From: Bog-756 sp963727075
GTDB taxonomy: Bacteria; Actinomycetota; Acidimicrobiia; Acidimicrobiales; RAAP-2
DNA: 64,000 nucleotides
Assembly: GCA_963727075.1 (NCBI GenBank)
Contig: CAVSET010000006.1
Coordinates: forward strand, 1,302,001-1,366,000
Direction: 5' to 3'
The notes beneath the pieces are model-generated. The model was not told the DNA's origin and made no database searches. It saw only the letters and a list, made by a program, of their open reading frames with translations. This document shows positions 37,212-45,963 of the stretch, piece after piece. A program made the position numbers and the translations under genes. The stretch's first letter is position 1; the number at the start of each line of letters is the position of its first letter.

Positions 37212-38078
37212 TCACAGCCCGAATGCGGCTCGTGCATTGTCCGTCGAAGCTCGGGCCACTCGGGCCGTCTCCATCCCCTTGACCTGAGCGATGGCCGCGC
37301 CCACCAGCGGCACCCTCGACGGCTCGTTCTGGCTCCCGCGGTGCGGCACGGGGGCCAGAAACGGGCTGTCGGTCTCCACCAGGAGGCGGTCAAGGGGACA
37401 GAACGCCGCAGCCGCCCGCACGTCGTCGGCGTTCTTGAACGTCACCACACCGCTGAAGGAGAGCGATGCCCCGAGGTCAAGGCACCGGCGGGCCTCGTCT
37501 GGCCCACCGGTGAAACAGTGGAGGATCGTGCGATCCGGCAACCCGGCACCGGCCAGGACGTCGATGGTGTCCGGCCAGGCCTCCCGACTGTGGACGACCA
37601 GGGCCAGGCCGTGATGGCGAGCCAGCTCGACCTGTCGGCCGAACACCTCCCGCTGGCGGGGTCGGGGCGAGCGGTCGTAGTGGTAGTCGAGGCCGCATTC
37701 CCCGACCGCCACCACAACTGGCGCCGTCCCCCCCTCACCCGACGCGCCCGAGAGCTCCTGAACGAGCAGCTCCTCGACCGCCTCGACGCCGTCCACTGCG
37801 TCATGGGGGTGGAGGCCGATGGTGGCCCACACCTCGACGCCCTCGGCCCTGGCCACCGAATCGGACCGGCGCATGCCCTTCCCCAGGGCCACCGCCTCAC
37901 GGGACGAGGTCGCGCCGGTGCCGACACAGACCATCCGGGTCACCCCGGCCTCGGCGGCCCGGGCCATGGCGGCGGCGAGCCGAGTGGCGTGCGGACCCCC
38001 GGTCCCGCCGCCGACCTCGGCGAACTCCTCTTGCAGATGGCAGTGGGAGTCGAACCACTCGACGACGGCGTCGGCCAT
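37212..38078 (-). CDS. tatD: TatD-family metal-dependent DNase/hydrolase
   Basis: From the ATG at 38078, 288 residues: FDSHCHLQEEF with the HxH metal ligands, VGECGLDYHYD, VVHSREAWPDT, LHCFTGGPDEARR and VETDSPFLAP. TatD enzymes are 3'-5' exonuclease or deacylase-type amidohydrolases. In the given sequence the frame runs straight through from metG, making an apparent 794-residue fusion. This ends if one C is added in the CCCC at 38103-38106 (see metG). It is the last gene of the pair. Confidence 0.92.
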   Translation of the reverse strand: MADAVVEWFDSHCHLQEEFAEVGGGTGGPHATRLAAAMARAAEAGVTRMVCVGTGATSSREAVALGKGMRRSDSVARAEGVEVWATIGLHPHDAVDGVEAVEELLVQELSGASGEGGTAPVVVAVGECGLDYHYDRSPRPRQREVFGRQVELARHHGLALVVHSREAWPDTIDVLAGAGLPDRTILHCFTGGPDEARRCLDLGASLSFSGVVTFKNADDVRAAAAFCPLDRLLVETDSPFLAPVPHRGSQNEPSRVPLVGAAIAQVKGMETARVARASTDNARAAFGL

Positions 38079-38088
38079 CGCGGCCCAG

Positions 38089-39596
38089 CTAACCCTTGCG
38101 CCGGGGAAGAGCGGTGCCCCCTTCTCCACCGGGCGCCCGGCCCGGTACCCGCCCCAGGCCCCCGCTTCGGGCAGGCGCTGGTCGGCCGGGGACCCCTCGA
38201 GCCCGATCCGCCGCCAGATCTCGGTCGCGGTGGACGGCATGGCCGGGACAATCAGGATCGAGACGATGCGCAGCACCTCGAGGGCGCTGCCGAGCACGGC
38301 ATCCACCTCGGCGCCCGGCTCGGACTTCCAGGGCTCGGTGGCCTCGAGCTCGGCGTTGGTCTCGCGGATGAGCCGCCACGTCGCTTCGAGCCCGGCATGG
38401 GGCAGGCCGGCCAGCCACGCCTCGGAGGCCTCGGCCAACACGGCCGCCGCCACTCCGGCCAGGCGGCTGTCGTCCGGGGGCGCCGTGCCGATCCCTCCGC
38501 ATTTGGATCCGATGACCGTCGCCACCCGCGACACCAGGTTGCCGAGGTTGTTGGCCAGGTCGGCGTTGTAGCGGCTGACAATGGCTTCGTAGGAGAATTC
38601 CCCGTCACTACCCAGCGGGACGTCGCGGAGGAGGTGATAGCGGACCGGGTCGACGCCGTACTCAGCAATCAACTCGCCCGGCGTGATTTGGTTGACGCTC
38701 GAGTTGGACATCTTCTCACCGCTGAGCAGAAGCCAACCGTGGACCTGGATGTGCGCCGGGGGTTCGATCCCTGCGGCCATGCACATGGCCGGCCACCACA
38801 CGCAGTGGAAGCGGATGATCTCCTTGCCGATCAGGTGATGGACCGCCGGCCACCACTTCACGAATCGGGCCTCGTCCTCCCCATAGCCGATGGCGGTGAG
38901 GTAGTTGACCAGCGCGTCGTACCACACGTAGAAGACGTGCTTCTCGTCCCATGGCACCCGGACGCCCCAGTCGATCGACGTGCGGGTAATGGAGATGTCG
39001 CGGAAGCCGCCCTTGATGAACCCGAGGGCCTCGTTCCGCTTCGACTCAGGCACGACCGAGGTCGGGTTGGCCGCATACCAGTCGATGAGGGGCTGCTCGA
39101 AGGCGCTAAGGCGGAAGAAGTAGTTCTCCTCCTCCAGGTGATCGACGGGCGTGCCATGAATCGGGCAGCGCGTGCCGTCAACCAGCTCGTCCTCCGTGTA
39201 GTACTGCTCGCACGAGACGCAGTAGAGCCCCCGGTAGGTGTCCTTCAAGATGTGACCGTTTTCGTAGATCCGACCGAGGAAGTGCTGGACGGCCCGGGCG
39301 TGGCGCGGCTCGGTCGTGCGGATGAAGTCGTCGTTGGCGATATCGAGTTCGGCCCAGGCTTGGGCGAACCGCGGGGCCAACCGGTCGGTCCAGGCGGCGG
39401 GTGTGAGCCCCTGCTCCTCGGCGGCCCGGGCCACCTTCTGCCCGTGCTCGTCGGTACCGGTGAGGAAGAAGACATCGTCACCAACCAGCCGGTGCCAGCG
39501 GGCTAGGGCATCCGCATTGACCGTTGTGTAGGCGTGCCCCAGATGGGGCGCGTCCTTCACGTAGTAGATGGGGGTGGTGACATAGAAATCGGGCAC
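38089..39596 (-). CDS. metG: Methionyl-tRNA synthetase
   Basis: Class I synthetase charging tRNA-Met. GTG start at 39596; YYVKDAPHLGHAY (HIGH-type motif), FLTGTDEHGQKV, zinc-knuckle CVSCEQYY and CPIH, KMSNSS (KMSKS), WRLIRETN in the anticodon-binding helices. In the raw sequence the C-terminus reads PLFPGARVSW and continues into tatD; one extra C at 38103-38106 gives PLFPRRKG and a TAG at 38089-38091, the normal MetRS end at about 502 residues. A TACGCT box on the minus strand (39605-39610) ends 8 nt before the start. Confidence 0.94.
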
Positions 39597-39765
39597 TGTC
39601 CGGTAGCGTAGCGATCAGCGGCGGCGGCCCCGTCCGTCTCGCCGCCGGCCGGATGGATCAGCGACCCGTCTCGTCCGCCCTAGGCTCCACCGACATGTCC
39701 CGCTGTCCACGGCCGAGCCAATCCCGCCTGTCCACCGTCATGCCCGACGGGTCGCAGCGGTAAGG

Positions 39766-40220
39766 GTGGCGGAGGGCGGAGCGCCGGTGGGACAACGACA
39801 GCGGGTGGCGGCCTACGGCCTGTGCCACGATGGCGAGGGTCGTGTGCTCCTAGTTCGGGCCGCCGCCTTCCTGACCGTAGCCGGCCAGTGGTTCCTACCG
39901 GGCGGCGGACTGGAGCACGGCGAGGATCCGGTGGCCGGTCTCGAGCGGGAGTTCGCCGAGGAGACCGGCCTCGAGGTCGAGGTGGGTCCGCTCCGCGACG
40001 TGATGTCCGACACTTTCACCCTGCCCGACGGCACGAGCCTGCACACCGTCCGGATCATCTACGCCATCGATTCCTTTACCGGCACGCTGCGGGACGAGGT
40101 GGACGGGTCTTCGGACATCGCCCGGTGGGTCCGGAGCCGGACGAGGCGCAGGCGCTACCGCTGCGACCCTACGTCCGGCGCGCCCTCGACGAGTGGTATC
40201 AGCCCGATCCCAGCGATTGA
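39766..40220 (+). CDS. NUDIX hydrolase, frame break near the C-terminus
   Basis: From a GTG at 39766: AAYGLCHDGEGRVLLVR, then the NUDIX box GGGLEHGEDPVAGLEREFAEETGLEVEVG (GX5EX7REUXEEXGU form) and LPDGTSLHTVRIIYA. After DIARWV the frame is lost. One extra C near 40129-40132 gives ARWVPEPDEAQALPLRPYVRRALDEWYQPDPSD with a stop at 40220, about 151 residues in all. It hydrolyses a nucleoside diphosphate-linked substrate; the particular one is unknown. Divergent from metG. Confidence 0.85.
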
Positions 40221-40325
40221 GCAATCGCCCTGCGGTCATCGGCGTCCGTCGATGCCGGTGCGGTGGCGTCCGTCGATGCTGGCTGGGTGGCCTCCCTCGG
40301 GACCGGCTGCGCATGCGGTTAGCGG

Positions 40326-40973
40326 TTATGCACCACGACAATGATGGGAGGACTGCGGGCTTCGCGCGTGCCCGGCGCGGACAAGGACACTCTGTAGCAG
40401 GTAGCCGCCGTTGGCCACGGTTCTGGTGTCCCAGCGCGCGATCCACCCGTCGATGGTCTGGCGGCCGACGCCCACGAGAGCATCATGCAAGCTCCCGCCG
40501 CTCACCCGGAACTGCACCGTCACGTTCGTGTCGGAAGCCGTGTAGGCGTCGAGGACCGCTGTTCCTGACAGCCTGGCCCCGTCAACGGGAACCAAAACCC
40601 TCGTCAACAACGATGGGGTGATGCCGAGGCGCTGATCTTGGACGAACAAGGAGGTGTCGAACAGGCTCAGGCGTTCGGACTTCGCGAAGGCGGCCAGCGA
40701 TCGGACGTACTGAGGAGGGTAGTTGCCGAGATAGGTCTGCACCAGCGAGTCGGGCGCGGTGGCGATATTCACCGTCAGATCGGCGATGACGAGTTGCTCG
40801 GCGTGCCACGCTGAGGCGTCATCGGCTCCGGCACGGGTCCCGGACACCACCTGGCCCACCATCAGACAAAGCAGCACCACCTGTGCGACCCACGAGATGA
40901 CCCGAGTTGGCGGAACGGGCTCGAGGCTCTCCGGGAGCTTACGAACTCCGGTGAGGTGATCGAGTCGGGCCAA
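40326..40973 (-). CDS. C-terminal part of a polytopic membrane protein (probably same gene as 40990-42135)
   Basis: 215 residues from a TTG at 40973: a single TM (VISWVAQVVLLCLMVGQVV) and an exported domain with AEQLVIADLTVNIATAPDSLVQTYLGNYPPQYVRSLAAFAKSERLSLFDT-type sequence, as found after the last TM in large actinobacterial membrane proteins. Its frame remains open upstream through EPPGHWTPETRSNLLARLDHL into the end of the 40990-42135 gene, where one base removed near 41015-41020 would join them into a single protein of about 600 residues. As an independent gene it lacks a good start. Confidence 0.6.
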   Translation of the reverse strand: MARLDHLTGVRKLPESLEPVPPTRVISWVAQVVLLCLMVGQVVSGTRAGADDASAWHAEQLVIADLTVNIATAPDSLVQTYLGNYPPQYVRSLAAFAKSERLSLFDTSLFVQDQRLGITPSLLTRVLVPVDGARLSGTAVLDAYTASDTNVTVQFRVSGGSLHDALVGVGRQTIDGWIARWDTRTVANGGYLLQSVLVRAGHARSPQSSHHCRGA

Positions 40974-40989
40974 CAGGTTGGAGCGTGTT

Positions 40990-42135
40990 TCAGGAGTCCA
41001 GTGTCCCGGAGGCTCGAGTAGACGCCAGGTAGGCGCCGATCCAGATGGTGATGATGAAGATCACGTAGCGAGAGGAATTTGCGATCCCTAGCTGACTTCG
41101 TCCGTAGGTGGCCGACGCGACGAAGACGAACCCGTAGCAGATCAGTGCCACACCGATCGGACCACCGCCGGATGGCCCCCTGGCGATCACGCGTATCGTG
41201 GCCCAGATGGCGATGAGGGAGACGACCACCCCAACCACCAGGAGGGTGGTGTCCCCGGCATTCGGCGTGGGGAACAACGTGCCGAACACGTTGCCGATCA
41301 GGGTGAAGAAGTACCTCAGTGCCGTTCCCGGATGGTGGAAGACGGACGATCCGCCGCTCGCCTGCGAGAAATCGAAGTTGGCGAAATAGACGATGGCGGT
41401 GGCGACGGCCGCCGCCACCCAGGCGAGCATCATGGACCTCGACCGGCGGCGCAGTGCCATCAACACCAGGCCTGCCGGCCAGATGTACAGGCCCTGCAGC
41501 GAGGAAAAGCTGCCGAGGACAGCGAATGATGACGCCCCTGCCAGTCCCAACCACGTGAGCTCGGTTCTGTCCAAGAAGTAGAGGCAGGCGGCCAGAGCAA
41601 ACAGGGCAAGGAACCATATGAGGTTGAACCCCAACAAGGTGCCTGTGAGCGAGATGAACGAGAGGGCCACCAACGCCACTGGGCAGTACCAGATCCACGC
41701 GATCGTCGGTGAACGGCGCTTGTGGGCGAGGATCAACAGTGCCACAGCCGCGCACGAGAGGAAGCCGTTCAGGTAGTCCTCGACCACCAGGTTGAAATGG
41801 GTGGTGTAGGCAAGCAGCAACACCACGAGATTGGGGAAGAGAATCCGGTGCTCGTTGTGCTGCGCCCACAGCAACCCGAAGGACAGCGTGCCGGCGTGGG
41901 CATGCCGGATGAGATCGATATCCGTCCATTGGTCGTAGTAGACCATGTTGACGGCGAACCGGTGGATGAAGGCAAAGGTCGACACCCCGACGGCCAGGAA
42001 TATCAGCGCCGCCAGGACATCGAGCGCAGTCCGCCCGTTGAGGAACCGCCTCCTGGCTGGCGGATGGTCCGCCGGGACTGGTGGAGACGGGCGGTCTGTG
42101 GCGACCTTCACTGGCTGTTCATTTCCGGCGTTCAA
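40990..42135 (-). CDS. Polytopic membrane protein, glycosyltransferase-87-like topology, unknown
   Basis: TTG at 42135 or GTG at 42111. 381 residues with about nine TM helices: ALDVLAALIFLAVGVSTFAF, LVVLLLAYTTHF, CAAVALLILAHK, YCPVALVALSFISLTGT, WFLALFALAACLYFLD and further pairs to YVIFIITIWIGAYLA. A first outside loop with YYDQWTDIDLI and WAQHNEHRILFPNLV holds Asp and His, as in membrane GT-C-type proteins. No family name is certain. It probably continues into the 40326-40973 frame. Confidence 0.7.
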   Translation of the reverse strand: MNAGNEQPVKVATDRPSPPVPADHPPARRRFLNGRTALDVLAALIFLAVGVSTFAFIHRFAVNMVYYDQWTDIDLIRHAHAGTLSFGLLWAQHNEHRILFPNLVVLLLAYTTHFNLVVEDYLNGFLSCAAVALLILAHKRRSPTIAWIWYCPVALVALSFISLTGTLLGFNLIWFLALFALAACLYFLDRTELTWLGLAGASSFAVLGSFSSLQGLYIWPAGLVLMALRRRSRSMMLAWVAAAVATAIVYFANFDFSQASGGSSVFHHPGTALRYFFTLIGNVFGTLFPTPNAGDTTLLVVGVVVSLIAIWATIRVIARGPSGGGPIGVALICYGFVFVASATYGRSQLGIANSSRYVIFIITIWIGAYLASTRASGTLDS

Positions 42136-42350
42136 TAGTCATCAACGCGCCCCCGGTGGCGCCGGCTACCAGATTGGTACACACCGCTCGACAACGATAA
42201 CCGAGCAGACGCGCCAAGGACAACATGGCAACAGGGCTCGCTCGATGGGCTTCACCCGTGGGTGAGCACCCGTCTTCGGGCTGGTGCGTCAGCTACAAGC
42301 AACGAGACCCTCATCATCCAGGCTCTCATGCACATGGGAAGCTGCGCCCT
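42136..42350. other. Non-coding stretch between msrA end and the membrane protein start
   Basis: 215 bp. Near 42265-42290 GCACCCG-TCTT-CGGGCTGGTGC could form an imperfect hairpin that may act in msrA termination, but no T-tract follows, so I do not call a terminator. No gene is seen. Confidence 0.3.
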
Positions 42351-42893
42351 CTACCAGTTGGCCACGTGGCACCCGCCGATCCCGGTGCGCTCCGTATAGC
42401 GCTGGTGGTACTCCTCGGCCGGCCAGAAGGTCGAGGCCGGCGTCACCTCGGTCACGATGGGCCGCTTGAACCGGGCCTGGTAGTCCTCGAGGGTAGCCCG
42501 CGCCTCCTTCTCCTGCGCGTCGGAGTGGGTGAAGATGGCCGAGCGGTACTGGGTACCCCGGTCGGGACCCTGCCGGTTGAGCGTGGTGGGGTCGTGATGG
42601 CGGAAGAACTCCTCGAGGAGCTGGCCGAAGGTCACCCGCGCCGGGTCGAATGTCACCAGCACAGCCTCGGCGTGGCCGGTCGCACCCGAGCAGACCTGCT
42701 CATAGCTGGGGTGGTCGACCGCACCGCCCTCGTAGCCGGAGATGGCGTCGACCACCCCGGTGACAGCCCGGAAGAACTCCTCCACACCCCAGAAGCACCC
42801 GGCGGCGAAGGCGGCCCGCTCCGTTCCCTCGGGAACCTCCTCGGGGCCGATACCGGGCGCCTGGGTCTTGTCCAATTCCGCTCGTCCGAACAC
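42351..42893 (-). CDS. msrA: Peptide methionine-(S)-S-oxide reductase
   Basis: 180 residues. Catalytic AAGCFWGVEEFFRAV, GYEGGAVDHPSYEQVCSGATGHAEAV, FFRHHDPTTLNRQGPDRGTQYRSAIF and the resolving Cys in the C-terminal GIGGCHVANW. It reduces methionine-S-sulfoxide in proteins with thioredoxin. Complete. It is flanked by about 215 bp downstream (42136-42350) and 160 bp upstream (42894-43054) of non-coding DNA and looks monocistronic. Confidence 0.95.
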   Translation of the reverse strand: MFGRAELDKTQAPGIGPEEVPEGTERAAFAAGCFWGVEEFFRAVTGVVDAISGYEGGAVDHPSYEQVCSGATGHAEAVLVTFDPARVTFGQLLEEFFRHHDPTTLNRQGPDRGTQYRSAIFTHSDAQEKEARATLEDYQARFKRPIVTEVTPASTFWPAEEYHQRYTERTGIGGCHVANW

Positions 42894-43054
42894 GTCAGCT
42901 CTCCTTCCTACCGACCACCGTCACTCGTCTGGACGCCGAGCTTCGTCACATCGACTGGACGCGACGAGTCGCTCATTCGAGCAACCGACGTATCCGACCG
43001 ATGTGGACATTCCGAACCCCGACGACGGTTGCCCCATTCCGGCCCAGCGGCCCG

Positions 43055-43969
43055 TCATTCCGGGCCGGTGTCCCGATGCTCGCCGGACGGGTGGGCGCCA
43101 GCCCTGTCAGGTTCGGCCCCCTGTGGCGCTGACCCGGAAAGCGCCAGCGCGTAGACCCGGCGGCGCGGCACGCCGAATGCCTGGGCCACCTCGTCTACGG
43201 CCCCTCTCCGGCGCTCCCCGGCTGCCAACCGCTCGGCCAGGGCGGCGAGGAGCTGGTCGTCGTCGACGTTCCGCACATCCGTTGGGGGTGCGCCGGCCAG
43301 GACCAGCGCCACCTCGCCGCGGAAGGCTTCTGTCTCAGCCCTGGCCGCGGCATCGTCCAGCGTACCTCGCCACACCTCCTCGTGGACCTTGGTCAGCTCC
43401 CGGGCCACCGCCACCCGACGGTCCGGCCCGCACGCCGCGGCCAGGTCGCGCAACGTGGCAGCCACCCGGCCGGGCGCCTCGAACAGCACGGAGGTACGCG
43501 GCTCGCCGGCCAGCTCCTCCAGACGGGCCCGGCGCGGCCGGCCCGAGCGGGGCAGGAACCCCTCGAAACAGAAGCGGTCGGTGTCCATCCCGCTGGCCAC
43601 CAGGGCGGCCAGCGCGGCCGACGGGCCGGGGACGACGGTCACGGTGACGCCGGCGGCCGCCGCCACGCTCACCAGCCGGGCCGGGGGGTCCGAGATGCCC
43701 GGCATGCCGGCGTCGGAGACGACGGCCACCATGCTGCCCGCCACCGCCGCCTTCACCACCTCGTCGACCCGCTCGGCCTCGTTGTGCCGGTGCAAGGAGC
43801 GAAGGGTGGCGCCGACCACCCCGGCGTGGGTGAGGAGCTTGCGCGAGTGCCTGGTGTCCTCGCAGTAGATGATGTCGGCGGCTTCCAGGGCCTGCACGGC
43901 CCGGGGCGACAGGTCACCCAGGTTCCCGATGGGCGTGCCCACCAGCACGACCGTCCCGGGCCCGGTCAT
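43055..43969 (-). CDS. rsmI: 16S rRNA 2'-O-ribose C1402 methyltransferase
   Basis: ATG at 43969 overlaps the DUF192 stop by 4 nt. 304 residues: VVLVGTPIGNLGDLSPRA, CEDTRHSRKLLTH, VSDAGMPGISDPPARLV, VVPGPSAALAALVASG, CFEGFLPRSG, LFEAPGRVAATL and ELTKVHEEVWRGTL. RsmI methylates the ribose of C1402 in 16S rRNA. The C-terminal 40 residues contain a helix resembling the HTH tail of RsmI, then a Gly/Pro-rich end. Confidence 0.95.
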   Translation of the reverse strand: MTGPGTVVLVGTPIGNLGDLSPRAVQALEAADIIYCEDTRHSRKLLTHAGVVGATLRSLHRHNEAERVDEVVKAAVAGSMVAVVSDAGMPGISDPPARLVSVAAAAGVTVTVVPGPSAALAALVASGMDTDRFCFEGFLPRSGRPRRARLEELAGEPRTSVLFEAPGRVAATLRDLAAACGPDRRVAVARELTKVHEEVWRGTLDDAAARAETEAFRGEVALVLAGAPPTDVRNVDDDQLLAALAERLAAGERRRGAVDEVAQAFGVPRRRVYALALSGSAPQGAEPDRAGAHPSGEHRDTGPE

Positions 43970-44295
43970 CCCCGGAGCTCGAGTCGGTCGCCCACCTTGA
44001 GTCCCCACCGCTCGAACGCTCCGGCCTCCGCCTCGATGACCGAGCGACCACGGCGGCGGGGCACGCTCATCCGCCAGGGCCGCAGGGTCGTCACCCCGAC
44101 GACCACCATCTCCTTGTCACAGAAGGCCACGTCCACGGCGAACTTCATGCCGAAGGTGTGCACCGATCTGGTCCGGGGCAGCACCATCGCCCCCTCGTAG
44201 CCGGTCTGCCCGAGCAGTCCCTTGGTGCGCTCGGCGCGGCCGGTGAGCACCTCGGCCCCGGCCAGCACGTCACCTTCCCGGAGCAACCAGGTCAT
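43966..44295 (-). CDS. DUF192 family protein
   Basis: 109 residues: MTWLLREGDVLAGAEVLTG, TKGLLGQTGYEGAMVL, SVHTFGMKFAVDVAFCDKE, RPWRMSVPRRRGRSVIEAEAGAFERWGLKVGD. Members are small beta-barrel proteins, often exported. This one lacks a signal peptide, so it may act in the cytosol. Coupled to rsmI by the ATGA overlap. Function not established. Confidence 0.9.
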   Translation of the reverse strand: MTWLLREGDVLAGAEVLTGRAERTKGLLGQTGYEGAMVLPRTRSVHTFGMKFAVDVAFCDKEMVVVGVTTLRPWRMSVPRRRGRSVIEAEAGAFERWGLKVGDRLELRG

Positions 44296-44348
44296 CGGCG
44301 ACGGCCCGGTGGCTGTTCGGCCCGCAGACCGGTTAGTGTCTGCGGCCT

Positions 44349-44432
44349 GTGTCGAAGCGAACCAAGAAGCGCAAGCTCCGGGCCAAGAAGAAGGCCAACC
44401 ACGGCCGCAAGCCGAACTGCGGACGGGGCTGA
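44349..44432 (+). CDS. Ribosomal protein bL37, 27 residues
   Basis: Frame from a GTG at 44349: VSKRTKKRKLRAKKKA then NHGRKPNCGRG. The KKKANHGRKPN core matches the tiny actinobacterial large-subunit protein bL37 (family knowledge). It is too short for usual gene calling. It is transcribed away from DUF192, and its end faces the GDPD-like gene. A TAGTGT box at 44334-44339 ends 9 nt before the start. No Shine-Dalgarno is visible. Confidence 0.85.
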   Translation: MSKRTKKRKLRAKKKANHGRKPNCGRG

Positions 44433-44449
44433 CCCCACCGCGGTCACGG

Positions 44450-45322
44450 CTACGGTCGCCATCCGCAGCCGAGGCGACCGAGGACCCCGACCAGGGCAGT
44501 GGGGCGATCGGTGATGATCCCGTCCACCCCCAACCGGCAGAGGCGCTCCATCTCCGGCTCCTCCTCGATGGTCCAGACATGGACGGCCAGGCCCTGGCCG
44601 TGGGCGGCCCGGACGAACGCCTCGTCGACCAGGGCCACCCCACCGTAGGTGGCCGGGACCTGCAGGGCCACGTGGCGCATGGCCGCGGGTTCCTCACCGG
44701 CCCGCACCGACTGGAAGAAGTTGGCCACCGCCCCGGTGCCGGCGGAAGTGGGGATCTCGGGCGCGAACGACGAGAACACCTCGGTGGCCCGGTCGACGAA
44801 GGAGGCCACGATGACGTCGTCGACCCGGTCGAACCGGCGAAGCATGGCAGCCAGCGCCTCCTCGTACGGGGCGACGGCCGGGGCGGTCTGCTTGATGTCG
44901 AGGTTGAGCACCACGCCGGGGAACTCCTCGAGGACCGCCTCGAGCGGGGCGATGCCGAAGCGCGGATCGGCTGGAGCCCGGCCTCGGAACGGGTAGCGGT
45001 CGGGCTCGAGGCCGGGTGACACATCGGCCCCCGGCGCCCACCAGTAGGCGTTGTCGAGGGTGCGGAGCTGGGCAAAGGTGAGCTCGGCGATCCGCCCGGA
45101 GCCGTTGGTCGTCCGGTCGACGGTCGGATCATGGCACACCACCAGGCGCCCGTCGGCCGCGGCGTGGACGTCGAGCTCGATGCCGGTGGCGCCGGCCTCG
45201 AGGGCGGCGCTGATGGCGTGGAGGGTGGAGGACGGAGCCTCCCAGGCGCCGCCTTGATGGGCGTAGGCGATGACCCGGCGGTCGAGCCACGTCGACTGAT
45301 CGGGCGGCGCGGGCGAGGCCAT
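44450..45322 (-). CDS. Glycerophosphodiester phosphodiesterase-like protein with altered active site
   Basis: 290 residues of a GDPD TIM barrel: the first motif is AHQGGAWEAPSSTLHAI, then IELDVHAAADGRLVVCHDPTVDRTTNGSG, VLNLDIKQTAP, VDDVIVASF, HVWTIEEEPEM and GVDGIITDRP. In canonical GDPD the first motif is HRGG..PENT; here Arg is Gln and the metal-binding Glu plus Asn are Ser-Ser. The later Glu, Asp, His and Lys positions are kept. It may be a lineage-specific variant or non-canonical in metal use. Leaderless-type TACCGT box on the minus strand (45329-45334), 6 nt before the ATG. Confidence 0.85.
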   Translation of the reverse strand: MASPAPPDQSTWLDRRVIAYAHQGGAWEAPSSTLHAISAALEAGATGIELDVHAAADGRLVVCHDPTVDRTTNGSGRIAELTFAQLRTLDNAYWWAPGADVSPGLEPDRYPFRGRAPADPRFGIAPLEAVLEEFPGVVLNLDIKQTAPAVAPYEEALAAMLRRFDRVDDVIVASFVDRATEVFSSFAPEIPTSAGTGAVANFFQSVRAGEEPAAMRHVALQVPATYGGVALVDEAFVRAAHGQGLAVHVWTIEEEPEMERLCRLGVDGIITDRPTALVGVLGRLGCGWRP

Positions 45323-45348
45323 GGGAAGACGGTAGCCTCTGCCCCGCC

Positions 45349-45954
45349 ATGCTCGACCACGTGTTCGCCCAGCTCGTCACCGCTCTTCGGGGCTCGTTCG
45401 AGGCGGCGCTCTTGCAGCGACAGGCCGTCGAAGAGCGCTTTCAGGTGGACGTGTTCCTCGGCGACGTGAGCTTCGAGACCTCCTACAGCCTCCCCGGCGA
45501 GGAACGACCGGCCCGGATCCGGGTCGACCTCAGCCTCGACTGGCCGACCTGGAGCCAGACCTCCTACCGCAGCTGGGCCATCGGCGAGGAGCCCGAGGAG
45601 CTTCCCGAGGTGCTGGTGGAGATCGCTTTCCGCGTACAAGGGCTGAACGGCCTCCCCGACACCGGTCCGCTCATCGAGGTCTTGCCCCCGGACCTCGATG
45701 TCCTCGGTGTGGATCCACTGGTCCAGGGGTCGACCACCATCGAACAAGTGCTGGCCGGCAAGGGGGAGGAGGCGCCCGAGTGCGCTGTCGAGGTCTCCTA
45801 CGAGGGGTCATGCTCGCTAGAGGAGGCGATTCTGGAGGACCCGGGCACGTTGGAGGAGGCGCTCGCCCCGCTCGGCCGGGCGGTGGCCTCGGTGCTGGTG
45901 CGTATCGGTGACCTTCCCTTCGACTTCCGGCCGGTCACGAGCCCGCCGGACTGA
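45349..45954 (+). CDS. Conserved hypothetical acidic protein, unknown
   Basis: 201 residues, strongly acidic, cytosolic, no TM. An N-terminal amphipathic helix (MLDHVFAQLVTALRGSFEAAL) is followed by a beta-rich part: FQVDVFLGDVSFETSYSLPGE, ARIRVDLSLDWPTWSQTSYRSW, VEIAFRVQGL, ECAVEVSYEGSCSLEEAIL. The pattern suggests a small beta-sandwich. No family recognised. It shares the GACGGTAGCCT promoter core with the divergent GDPD-like gene; TAGCCT at 45333-45338 ends 10 nt before the ATG. Confidence 0.7.
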   Translation: MLDHVFAQLVTALRGSFEAALLQRQAVEERFQVDVFLGDVSFETSYSLPGEERPARIRVDLSLDWPTWSQTSYRSWAIGEEPEELPEVLVEIAFRVQGLNGLPDTGPLIEVLPPDLDVLGVDPLVQGSTTIEQVLAGKGEEAPECAVEVSYEGSCSLEEAILEDPGTLEEALAPLGRAVASVLVRIGDLPFDFRPVTSPPD

Positions 45955-45963
45955 CCCCGCCCT

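Noticed and set aside
37212..39596. A genuine MetRS-TatD fusion enzyme
   Set aside because: A single missing C restores a normal MetRS C-terminus with a stop and a normal TatD start, and similar one-base breaks occur throughout the window.
42265..42290. Rho-independent terminator after msrA
   Set aside because: The stem is interrupted and no T-tract follows.
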